Shown piece by piece: positions 1 through 5,641 of a DNA stretch of 5,641 nt (position 1 is the stretch's first letter; each line of letters opens with the position of its first letter). A program made the translations under genes and the position numbers. A model generated the notes under the pieces. The model was not told the DNA's origin. It searched no databases and saw only the letters and a list, made by a program, of their open reading frames with translations. This DNA comes from Methyloceanibacter sp. (lineage in GTDB: Bacteria; Pseudomonadota; Alphaproteobacteria; Rhizobiales; Methyloligellaceae): NCBI GenBank assembly GCA_016649675.1, contig JAENXG010000167.1:1-5641 (forward strand). The letters are read 5' to 3'.

Positions 1-462
1 GACGCGATCGTCAATTATGTCCGCTTCAAGTACAATCTCCTGATCGGCGCGACGAGCGCCGAGACCATCAAGAAAGAGGCGGGCTGCGCCATCGCCAAGG
101 CGAACGGCGAGCGTGTCGCCATCCACATCAAGGGACGCGACCTTCAGCGCGGCTTCCCGACCGAGATTACCCTCGAGCCGCATGACATCGCCGAAGCCTT
201 AACCCTGCCAATTCAGCAGATCGTCGGTGGCATAAGGCAGGCGCTCGCCGATGTGCCGCCCGAGCTCACCGCAGATGTTTGCGAGTCCGGAATCTGGCTC
301 ACCGGCGGCGGCGCGCTGCTCGAAAGGCTCGATGTCAGGCTCACCCATGAGACCGGAGTCAAGTTCAGGATCGCCGAAGATCCTCTGCGCTGCGTGGTGC
401 GGGGAACGGGGAAGGCCCTGGAGCAGATCGACACCATGGCCGAGCTCCTGATCAAGCCATGA
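1..462 (+). CDS. mreB: Rod-shape-determining actin homologue MreB, C-terminal part (5' end outside window)
   Basis: MreB is an actin-like ATPase that polymerises under the inner membrane and steers the lateral wall synthesis machinery. The reading frame is open from base 1 to a TGA at 460-462, giving 153 residues, a little under half of a usual MreB of about 345. Visible family marks are the YNLLIGATSAETIKKE segment (residues 12-27), the GRDLQRGFP turn (44-52), the LTGGGA adenosine-binding motif of the actin/Hsp70 fold (100-105), and the closing IAEDPLRCVVRGTGKAL stretch (about 119-135). The phosphate-1 and phosphate-2 ATP motifs lie outside the window, so completeness of the gene cannot be judged. 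It is followed by a 100-base spacer with two hairpins and then mreC, the standard order for this cluster. No frameshift or odd residue is visible. Confidence 0.96.
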   Translation, partial: DAIVNYVRFKYNLLIGATSAETIKKEAGCAIAKANGERVAIHIKGRDLQRGFPTEITLEPHDIAEALTLPIQQIVGGIRQALADVPPELTADVCESGIWLTGGGALLERLDVRLTHETGVKFRIAEDPLRCVVRGTGKALEQIDTMAELLIKP

Positions 463-481
463 GCCGGCGGTAACTGAGTAA

Positions 482-505
482 GGGGCCGCCTGCTGCACAG
501 GCCCC
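482..505 (+). repeat. Inverted repeat / hairpin after mreB
   Basis: GGGGCC at 482-487 is complementary to GGCCCC at 500-505, with a 12-base loop. An alternative fold pairs GGGG (482-485) with CCCC (502-505) and CCTG (489-492) with CAGG (498-501), with a 3-base bulge and a 5-base loop. It starts 20 bases after the mreB stop. No run of T follows, so it is not a textbook intrinsic terminator. It may protect the mreB transcript's 3' end or mark an RNA processing site (inference). Confidence 0.45.
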
Positions 506-517
506 GCGAAGAGAACG

Positions 518-547
518 AAGGAAACGGGCCAGTCGTGGCGTTTCCTT
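518..547 (+). repeat. Perfect 9-bp inverted repeat in front of mreC
   Basis: AAGGAAACG at 518-526 is exactly complementary to CGTTTCCTT at 539-547. Inside it, CCA (529-531) can pair with TGG (536-538) around a GTCG tetraloop, leaving only a GG bulge, so the whole 30 bases can fold as one long hairpin. It ends 15 bases before the mreC start codon, and the weak ribosome-binding GAGA (553-556) lies just outside it. No T-run follows on the + strand. A role in attenuation, RNA cleavage or tuning of mreC translation is inference. Confidence 0.6.
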
Positions 548-562
548 GAAACGAGACCCGAA

Positions 563-1567
563 ATGCGTGGGGCCAGCTCACTGTTCATGCCGAGGCCGCG
601 CCGATCCTGGCGGGGTCCAGGTGAGCTTCTCACCTTTGCGCTCTATTTCCTGTGTGCGGTGCTTCTCGTGCTCAGCCGCATCGGCCACGGCATGATCGCC
701 GACGCGCGCGACCGCTTTGTCGACCTGACCGCGCCGTTGCTCGAAGCCGCGTCGGCGCCGGTCATCGTCGGGCGCCACGTCTTGGCGCGCGGGCGCTCCT
801 ATGCCGATCTCTTCGGCGAGCTCGATCGTCTGCGCGAGGAGAACGAGCAGCTCAAGCAATGGGAATGGCGCGCCAAGCTGCTCGAGCACAAGGTCGCGCA
901 TCTCCGCTCGCTGTTGAACGCCGTCGACGAGCCGGCCCTGCAATATGCCACGGGCAGCGTTATCGCCGACGCGCGCGGTCCCTTCCTGCGCAGCGCGCTC
1001 ATCAATCTCGGCAGGGACAACGGCGTGCGCATTGGCTATGCCGTGATCAACGGCGATGGCCTGGTCGGCCGCACCGTGGATGCCGGCGCCTCCGTCACCC
1101 GCGTGCTCCTGCTCAACGACCTCAACAGCCGCATCCCGGTGCTGGTCGGCCCGGCCGGCGTGCGCGCGCTCGCCTCGGGCGACAACAGCGCCGAGCTCAG
1201 GCTCGACTTCCTTCCCGACGGCGCCTCGCTCTACCCTGGCGACGAGGTCTACACCTCAGGCAGCGACGGCGTGTTGCCGCGCGGTTTGCGCGTCGGCGTG
1301 GTGATGGGCTCTCCCGGCGCCTTCAGGGTGCACCCCCATGCGGAGCTGAGCTCGCTCGATTTCGTGAGCGTGCTGTTCTTCGATACGCCCGCCTTGGCCA
1401 CCACCGACCCGCCGGTCGCGTCCGCTACCCGCGCCCTCTCGGCAACGCCTGAGAGCGTTTCCGCACCCGCGCCCACACCCACACCCGCGCCTCGTCCAAC
1501 CGCGGCAAACGACCCTCTCACCACGGGGGGCGCCGTCAAGCACGTCGGAGCTGAAGCCCAGCAATGA
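563..1567 (+). CDS. mreC: Rod-shape-determining protein MreC
   Basis: MreC is a bitopic inner-membrane protein whose periplasmic part binds and activates PBP2 and helps link MreB to the elongation machinery. The product has 334 residues. It shows a short basic cytoplasmic tail (1-20), one membrane helix (about 21-40), a helical coiled-coil stretch (about 80-118, with RLREENEQLKQ), then the MreC beta-barrel domains (about 125-273). Family marks are INLGRDNGVRIGYAV (147-161), GLVGRTVDAG (166-175) and VYTSGSDGVLPRGLRVG (229-245). A proline/alanine/threonine-rich tail (about 277-334) follows and is poorly conserved in the family. The ATG at 563 is chosen because it gives the basic tail plus membrane helix and has GAGA six bases upstream; an ATG at 587 has no ribosome site. 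The stop overlaps the mreD start (ATGA). Length is within the family's range. Confidence 0.96.
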   Translation: MRGASSLFMPRPRRSWRGPGELLTFALYFLCAVLLVLSRIGHGMIADARDRFVDLTAPLLEAASAPVIVGRHVLARGRSYADLFGELDRLREENEQLKQWEWRAKLLEHKVAHLRSLLNAVDEPALQYATGSVIADARGPFLRSALINLGRDNGVRIGYAVINGDGLVGRTVDAGASVTRVLLLNDLNSRIPVLVGPAGVRALASGDNSAELRLDFLPDGASLYPGDEVYTSGSDGVLPRGLRVGVVMGSPGAFRVHPHAELSSLDFVSVLFFDTPALATTDPPVASATRALSATPESVSAPAPTPTPAPRPTAANDPLTTGGAVKHVGAEAQQ

Positions 1568-2073
1568 GCGCGCTCCTGCCCGCTCTATCGGTGCTCTTTG
1601 CGGTGCTTGCCACCGCTGTCCCGTGGGGCCTGCCAGCCGACGCCACCTTCGTCCTGCCGCTCGTCGTGGTGATGATGGTGTTCTGCTGGCGCGCCCTTCC
1701 GGGCGCCACGCTGTCGCCCACCGTAGCCATGCTGCTCGGTCTCCTCACCGACGTCATGAGCGGGGGACCGCTCGGGTTTTGGGCCCTTCTCTCGTTGATC
1801 GCTTCAGGCGCCGGCACGCGCGCGCGGCCCTTGGGCGAGGGCGGCGAGATGAGCCTGCTTTGGCTCGTCTGGATCGTGCTCGCCGTCGGGCTCACCGCTT
1901 TCGGCTGGCTGCTCGCCTCGCTCTATTTCTTGCGCTGGGTCGACTGGTGGCCGATCGCCTTTAGCGCGGTCGTCTCGATGGCGCTCTTCCCCATCGTGTT
2001 GCACGGCGTCATCTGGATCGGGCGCGGCCGTCTCGGACCGAGCCGGAGTGCGACCTATCGGGGGCGGGCGTGA
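1564..2073 (+). CDS. mreD: Rod-shape-determining protein MreD
   Basis: MreD is a small integral inner-membrane protein of the elongation complex that acts with MreC; its exact biochemical role is unsettled. The 169-residue product is almost entirely hydrophobic, with about five membrane segments (roughly 4-22, 27-44, 52-82, 97-122 and 130-152) and a basic C-terminal tail (154-169). The family mark GLLTDVMSGGPLGFWALL (59-76) is present. The ATG overlaps the mreC stop in ATGA at 1564-1567. The nearest ribosome-site-like GGAG (1547-1550) is 13 bases upstream, rather far, so translation probably depends on ribosomes finishing mreC. Its own stop overlaps the next start. Sequence similarity in this family is low, so the call rests on topology, the GLLTD motif and position between mreC and mrdA, which together are strong. 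Confidence 0.93.
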   Translation: MSALLPALSVLFAVLATAVPWGLPADATFVLPLVVVMMVFCWRALPGATLSPTVAMLLGLLTDVMSGGPLGFWALLSLIASGAGTRARPLGEGGEMSLLWLVWIVLAVGLTAFGWLLASLYFLRWVDWWPIAFSAVVSMALFPIVLHGVIWIGRGRLGPSRSATYRGRA

Positions 2074-3944
2074 AGAAGGCGCGCGATCATGCGCTCAAGC
2101 TGCGCCATCGCTTCTCGCGGCGCGCGCTCCTGTTGGGGGCAGGGCAGGCGGGATTGTTCGGCTTGCTCGCCTGGCGCCTGCGCCAGCTGCAGATCATGGA
2201 GACCTCCGAATACCGGCTTCTCTCCGATGAGAACCGGGTGAACCGGCAGTTGACCGCGCCGGTGCGCGGCGCGATCTTCGACCGTTTCGGCGCGGCCATT
2301 GCCGAGGACAAGGAGAACCTCCGCGTTCTCGTCATACCGGCCTACTGCAAGAGCCTGGCAGCGGCGCTGGCCGAGATCTCCACCATCGTCCCCGTCACGG
2401 CCGCCGACAAAGACCGCATCATGCGGGCGTCGAGGCGCCGGAGCCGTTACCTCCCCATTCTTGTGACCGAGGGTCTCACCTGGCAGCAATTCGCGCTGCT
2501 CAACGTCCTCGCCCCCCAGTTCCCCGGCGTGCAGACGGATCGGGCCTCTTACCGTCATTACAGTGATGCCCGTAGCGCAGCTCATGTGGTCGGCTATGTC
2601 GGCATGGCCGGCAAGGGCGAGGTCGACCAGGATCCGGTCATGCGGATTCCGGGATTCCGCATTGGCAAGACCGGAATCGAGAAGGGTCTCGACCGCGAGC
2701 TGCGGGGCCACGCGGGCAGCCGCAGCTACGAGGTCGACGCTCATGGGCGCATCGTGCGCGAGCTCGGATCGATACCGAGCGAGCCCGGCAAGGATGTCGT
2801 GCTTGCTCTCGACCATGAGCTGCAAGCGCTTGCTCTCGATCGGCTCGCGAGCCAGCGCCGCGGCTCGCTCGTGGCGCTCGATTGCACCACCGGCGATGTC
2901 CTGGTGATGGTCTCCACGCCCTCCTTCGACCCCAACGAGATCGCTTTCAAGGCCGATGCCAAAAGATGGGCGGCGCTGGCCACCGGCCCCGACGAACCAC
3001 TCAACAATCGCGCCGCCGCCGGGCTTTATCCCCCCGGCTCGACCTTCAAGGTCGTCAACGCGCTCGCCGGCCTGACCGCGGGCGTCATCACCCCCGAGGA
3101 GCGGATCACCTGCAAGGGCGGCTACTTTTTCGGTAATCATTTCTTCCACTGCTGGAAGACGCACGGTCCCATCGCCCTGCACGACGCGATCAAGTCGTCC
3201 TGCGACGTCTATTTCTATGAGACGGCGCACCGGCTCGGCATCGACCGCCTGGCGGTAACGGGCCGCGCGCTTGGCCTTGGTCAGACCCATGACAGCGAAT
3301 TGGCAGGCCTGAAGGCAGGCGTCATGCCCGACACCGCCTGGAAGCGCGCGACGCTCGGGGCGCCCTGGTATGCCGGCGAGACCATCAGCTGCGGGATCGG
3401 CCAGGGCTATGTGCTGGCGACGCCGTTGGAGCTGGCCGTGGTGGTGGCAAGGATCGCTTCGGGGAAGGTGATCGTGCCCCGCTTCGTGCGCCCCCAGGGG
3501 AGCGGCGCGCAGCCCCCGCTCGCACCCCTTCCCATCGATCCCGTGCATCTCCAGCTCGTCCGCGACGGCATGAGCGCCGTGGTGAACGAGAAGGGCGGCA
3601 CGGCGACCCGCTCCGCGCTCACCATTCCCGGCATGCCTGGCATGCTGATGGGCGGCAAAACGGGGACCGCGCAGGCATTCGGCCATGGATCCAAACGTCA
3701 CTTCACCGGCTGGGAGGCCCAGCCCCATTCTCTGTTCATTGCCTTCGCGCCAGTGGACGCCCCACGTTACGCGGTCGCCTGTGTGGTCGAGCATGGTGGC
3801 TACGGAGCGCATACCGCTGCCCCCATCGTCCACGACATCATGACCGAGCTCCTGCTGCGCGATCCGGCAGCGAAGCCTGCCTTCGCCGCGAGCAACCCTG
3901 CCGGGGCGCTTTCAGCCCTTGCCGACGCGGGGACTGCGCGATGA
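2070..3944 (+). CDS. mrdA: Penicillin-binding protein 2 (elongation-specific D,D-transpeptidase)
   Basis: PBP2 is the class B penicillin-binding protein that cross-links new peptidoglycan during lateral growth, working with RodA and activated by MreC. The product has 624 residues (E. coli PBP2 has about 633). In order it shows a basic cytoplasmic tail and one membrane anchor (about 18-36), the PBP dimer/pedestal domain with APVRGAIFDRFG (63-74), and a periplasmic transpeptidase domain from about 240. The three active-site motifs are intact: S-T-F-K with nucleophile S324 and K327, S-C-D at 377-379 (the SxD form usual in PBP2), and K-T-G at 530-532 followed by TAQ. A Cys/His-rich stretch (C348 to C378) lies between the first two motifs. 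The start is GTG at 2070, overlapping the mreD stop in GTGA; it gives the expected N-terminus. The stop overlaps rodA. This would be the target of PBP2-selective beta-lactams such as mecillinam. Confidence 0.97.
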   Translation: MKKARDHALKLRHRFSRRALLLGAGQAGLFGLLAWRLRQLQIMETSEYRLLSDENRVNRQLTAPVRGAIFDRFGAAIAEDKENLRVLVIPAYCKSLAAALAEISTIVPVTAADKDRIMRASRRRSRYLPILVTEGLTWQQFALLNVLAPQFPGVQTDRASYRHYSDARSAAHVVGYVGMAGKGEVDQDPVMRIPGFRIGKTGIEKGLDRELRGHAGSRSYEVDAHGRIVRELGSIPSEPGKDVVLALDHELQALALDRLASQRRGSLVALDCTTGDVLVMVSTPSFDPNEIAFKADAKRWAALATGPDEPLNNRAAAGLYPPGSTFKVVNALAGLTAGVITPEERITCKGGYFFGNHFFHCWKTHGPIALHDAIKSSCDVYFYETAHRLGIDRLAVTGRALGLGQTHDSELAGLKAGVMPDTAWKRATLGAPWYAGETISCGIGQGYVLATPLELAVVVARIASGKVIVPRFVRPQGSGAQPPLAPLPIDPVHLQLVRDGMSAVVNEKGGTATRSALTIPGMPGMLMGGKTGTAQAFGHGSKRHFTGWEAQPHSLFIAFAPVDAPRYAVACVVEHGGYGAHTAAPIVHDIMTELLLRDPAAKPAFAASNPAGALSALADAGTAR

Positions 3945-5098
3945 GCATGCTGTTCGCCGACGGCTCCGACCGGCCCCAGCTCAAGCTCAGCAAGAAGCTC
4001 CTGCTGCTCAACTGGCCGTTTCTCCTGCTCATCACCGCCATCGCCGCGGTCGGCGTGGCCGCGCTCTACTCGGTGGCGGGCGGGTCGCTGGAGCCGTGGG
4101 CCAGCCGTCATGTTGTGCGCTTCTGCCTCGGGCTTGCCCTGATCTATGCGGTCGTGCTGGTGGATATTCGCTTTTGGATGCGCGCGGCCTATCCCTTCTA
4201 TCTCGTCGTGCTCGTCCTGCTCGCGGCGGTCCCGCTCATCGGTGTCGAGAGCGGCGGCGCCCAGCGCTGGATCGGCTTTGGCGAGTACAGCTTCCAGCCG
4301 TCGGAGATCATGAAGATTGCCCTCGTGCTTGCGCTCGCGCGCTATTACCAGTGGCTTCCCCCGGACAAAGTCTGGCGGCCGGACGCCATGCTGCCACCGC
4401 TCATCATGGTCGGGTTGCCGACCGTGCTCGCCCTGGCGCAACCCGATCTCGGCACGGCGGCGCTGTTCGGGATCGTCGGCTGCGGGATCATGTTCCTTGC
4501 GGGCGTGAGCTGGGCCTATTTCATTGCCGCGGTGGTGGGGATCATCGCGGTGCTCCCCCATCTGTGGGAGAGGCTGCACGACTACCAGAAGGATCGCGTG
4601 CTGACCCTCATCGACCCTGAGCGCGATCCGCTCGGCTCCGGCTACCACATCCTGCAGTCGAAGATCGCCATCGGCTCGGGCGGGCTCACCGGCAAGGGCT
4701 TCATGCAAGGCACGCAAGCCCAGCTCAACTTCCTCCCCGAGAAGCACACCGACTTTATCTTCACGATGTTCGCCGAGGAAATGGGCTTCATCGGCGCGGT
4801 GGCGCTGCTCGCCCTCTATCTTCTCACGCTCCTGTTCATCACCTATATGGCGCTCAGATGCCGGAGCACCTTCGCCAGGCTCGTCGCCGCCGGAATGGGG
4901 CTCTGCCTCTTCACCTATGTGTTCATCAATGTCGCCATGGTGACGGGGCTCGTTCCGGTCGTGGGCGTGCCGCTGCCGCTTGTGTCTTATGGCGGCACCT
5001 CGATGCTGACCATGATGGTGGGCTTGGGTTTCGTGCTCAACGCCCAGGTCAACCGGCTGGTCCGCATCAGGCGTGAGGAGTTTGGGCTTCTGTGGTGA
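3941..5098 (+). CDS. rodA: Peptidoglycan glycosyltransferase RodA
   Basis: RodA is a SEDS-family polytopic membrane enzyme that polymerises lipid II into glycan strands as the partner of PBP2. The product has 385 residues with about ten membrane segments. SEDS marks are GGAQRWI (105-111, containing the conserved Trp), FQPSEIMK (118-125), AQPDLGTA (166-173), the catalytic loop LPEKHTDFIF (265-274) with the putative catalytic Asp at 271, and PLVSYGGTS (346-354). FtsW, the division paralogue, shares these motifs; the position directly after mrdA and the absence of any mur or fts genes decide for RodA. The ATG at 3941 overlaps the mrdA stop in ATGA and has GGGGA at 3929-3933, seven bases upstream, a good ribosome site. 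A second ATG two codons later cannot be excluded as the start. It is the last gene of the cluster. Confidence 0.97.
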   Translation: MSMLFADGSDRPQLKLSKKLLLLNWPFLLLITAIAAVGVAALYSVAGGSLEPWASRHVVRFCLGLALIYAVVLVDIRFWMRAAYPFYLVVLVLLAAVPLIGVESGGAQRWIGFGEYSFQPSEIMKIALVLALARYYQWLPPDKVWRPDAMLPPLIMVGLPTVLALAQPDLGTAALFGIVGCGIMFLAGVSWAYFIAAVVGIIAVLPHLWERLHDYQKDRVLTLIDPERDPLGSGYHILQSKIAIGSGGLTGKGFMQGTQAQLNFLPEKHTDFIFTMFAEEMGFIGAVALLALYLLTLLFITYMALRCRSTFARLVAAGMGLCLFTYVFINVAMVTGLVPVVGVPLPLVSYGGTSMLTMMVGLGFVLNAQVNRLVRIRREEFGLLW

Positions 5099-5106
5099 GC
5101 GGCGGC

Positions 5107-5135
5107 TGGACAGGGCGAGCGGGGCGATGTTAAGG
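5107..5135 (+). promoter_or_regulatory. Weak candidate promoter for the tRNA
   Basis: In the 74-base spacer between rodA and the tRNA, TGGACA (5107-5112) matches the sigma-70 -35 consensus at five of six bases. About 17 bases later TTAAGG (5130-5135) is a poor -10 candidate. Transcription would start near 5142 and give a short tRNA leader. No clear terminator separates rodA from the tRNA, so read-through from the operon is the alternative. Confidence 0.22.
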
Positions 5136-5172
5136 GAGCGACCTTCGGCGTGGGGCCCTTAGGGCGCCGGCC

Positions 5173-5248
<76 letters not shown>

Positions 5249-5299
5249 AATCACCCAAGAAAAGCAAGTAGTTACGCGCGTGCGAAAGATTGGACGTAG

Positions 5300-5333
5300 G
5301 CTGACCATTTTTCGTGTCAGCACAGTGTCAGCA
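5300..5333. repeat. Cluster of GTCAGC repeats, two direct and one inverted
   Basis: GTGTCAGCA occurs at 5314-5322 and again at 5325-5333, an 11-base period, about one helical turn, so both would face the same side of the DNA. GCTGAC at 5300-5305 is the inverted copy of the core, 10 bases before the first GTCAGC. The cluster ends 48 bases before the consensus-like -35 box. Such spacing is typical of protein-binding sites, either for a regulator or for integrase arm sites; which one is not shown by the sequence. Confidence 0.4.
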
Positions 5334-5381
5334 AATTGACCTACCACCTGTTGGTCCAGGCGAGCTTGTTTGCGCCATATC

Positions 5382-5412
5382 TTGACATCGGCCGCCGAAC
5401 CGCCCATATAAT
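5382..5412 (+). promoter_or_regulatory. Consensus-like sigma-70 promoter
   Basis: TTGACA at 5382-5387 and TATAAT at 5407-5412 match both housekeeping boxes at all twelve bases. The spacer is 19 bases, longer than the optimal 17; a weaker -10 reading CATATA at 5405-5410 gives 17. A start point near 5419-5421 is expected. Twelve of twelve matches in GC-rich DNA is unlikely to be chance. No protein gene follows within the window, so the likely product is an untranslated RNA. Confidence 0.5.
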
Positions 5413-5418
5413 CTGCTA

Positions 5419-5585
5419 TCAGCCGCATATGAGCGGTGCGAGTGGTTGACCGGACCGCCGGTCCTCGCTAGACGCCTGCAAAGCGCAAAGCCGTAAGACC
5501 AACGACCCCGGCAGGCACCTGCACAACGCACACGAAGCGTCTTCGACAAACCTAAGCGACCAGCACGATTAGTGCCGTCGCGTTT
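5419..5585 (+). ncRNA. Candidate structured small RNA of about 165 bases
   Basis: This is not a family I recognise; I looked for the hallmarks of tmRNA, SRP RNA and 6S RNA and did not find them. The expected transcript from the upstream promoter can form five consecutive stems. These are CCGC/GCGG (5423-5426 with 5433-5436); GCGAG/CTCGC (5438-5442 with 5464-5468) enclosing GACCGG/CCGGTC (5448-5453 with 5458-5463); GCCTGC/GCAGGC (5474-5479 with 5511-5516); CGAAG/CTTCG (5533-5537 with 5541-5545); and a terminator-like stem (5556-5581). The second stem totals 11 pairs and is the strongest. Both ends are inferred: the start from the -10 box, the end from the last hairpin. Frames inside are only a few codons long. 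The alternative is non-functional GC-rich DNA with chance stems. Confidence 0.35.
5556..5585 (+). terminator. Terminator-like hairpin with a short T run
   Basis: GCGAC (5556-5560) pairs with GTCGC (5577-5581), and GCAC (5563-5566) pairs with GTGC (5572-5575) around loop GATTA, with a small internal loop (CA opposite C). It is followed by GTTT (5582-5585), a short U tract. The stem is convincing but the U tract is weak, so termination efficiency is uncertain. Confidence 0.35.
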
Positions 5586-5641
5586 GCCGAAGGAACGTTC
5601 CGTGTTTATACCATCTCCAAATCTACTAACGGACTACATCC

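Larger units (their letters stand above)
5249..5641. other. Region after the tRNA without a convincing protein gene
   Basis: These 393 bases hold no protein gene that can be supported. Open frames here are short (64 and 73 codons on the - strand), overlap each other and show no known motif. Base composition drops: the last 61 bases are about 46% GC by hand count, well below the operon. What can be seen is a set of TCAGC repeats (5300-5333), a consensus-like promoter (5382-5412), a foldable stretch (5423-5581) and a perfect palindrome GGAACGTTCC (5592-5601). The composition change right at a tRNA 3' end is compatible with old integrated DNA, but no integrase or second copy of the tRNA end is in view. 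Confidence 0.5.

Noticed and set aside
652..1452. 266-codon + strand frame inside mreC in another phase
   Set aside because: Its Arg/Ala-rich translation is typical of a shifted frame; mreC in the true frame has clear family motifs.
2055..3833. 592-codon open frame on the - strand opposite mrdA
   Set aside because: It lies entirely over a gene with intact PBP2 motifs, its translation is rich in Arg, Gly, His and Ala as GC-rich antisense frames are, and no family motif is visible.
3800..4747. 315-codon open frame on the - strand opposite rodA
   Set aside because: It is highly charged, Glu/Arg/His-rich antisense of a membrane protein gene, without motifs; it is explained by GC-rich codon bias.
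5155..5165. GCCCTTAGGGC as a terminator after rodA
   Set aside because: The pairing arms leave too small a loop for more than four pairs, and no T run follows.
5436..5471. Short GTG-start leader peptide of 11 codons
   Set aside because: It has no ribosome site and lies within the strongest predicted stem; nothing supports translation.
5328..5549. 73-codon - strand frame starting at TTG
   Set aside because: It has no motif and no ribosome site, and overlaps another frame and the structured RNA candidate.
5592..5620. GGAAC as an EcfG (general stress) -35 box
   Set aside because: No CGTT-like -10 lies 16-17 bases downstream on either strand.

Overview
The window is high-GC bacterial chromosome carrying the cell-elongation (rod-shape) cluster mreB-mreC-mreD-mrdA-rodA, all on the + strand, followed by a tRNA-Lys gene and about 390 bases with no convincing protein gene. 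Protein style (notably the FHCWK...SCDVYFYE stretch of PBP2), GC-rich codon use and an encoded CCA on the tRNA suggest an alphaproteobacterium, perhaps of the Hyphomicrobiales. That placement is inference, because the same gene order also occurs in beta- and gammaproteobacteria.

Layout: bases 1-462 are the 3' end of mreB, cut by the window edge. Bases 463-562 hold two inverted repeats and no gene. Bases 563-5098 are four genes joined without gaps: mreC to mreD by an ATGA overlap, mreD to mrdA by GTGA, and mrdA to rodA by ATGA. Bases 5099-5172 are a short spacer with a weak possible promoter, and 5173-5248 is tRNA-Lys(CTT). From 5249 to the end there is a short run of direct and inverted repeats, a full-consensus sigma-70-like promoter (TTGACA, 19 bases, TATAAT), and a strongly foldable stretch ending in a terminator-like hairpin.

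How the genes work together: MreB filaments under the inner membrane are linked through MreC and MreD to the synthesis pair. RodA polymerises lipid II into glycan strands and PBP2 (mrdA) cross-links them, giving lateral wall growth. The tight overlaps imply one polycistronic unit with coupled translation. The hairpins between mreB and mreC could let MreB be made at a different level from the rest.

The protein-coding part is ordinary and well conserved. The part worth a second look is the right end: promoter, five stems and terminator-like element together look like an unrecognised small RNA gene of about 165 bases. It lies beside a tRNA 3' end and in DNA of visibly lower GC content than the operon.
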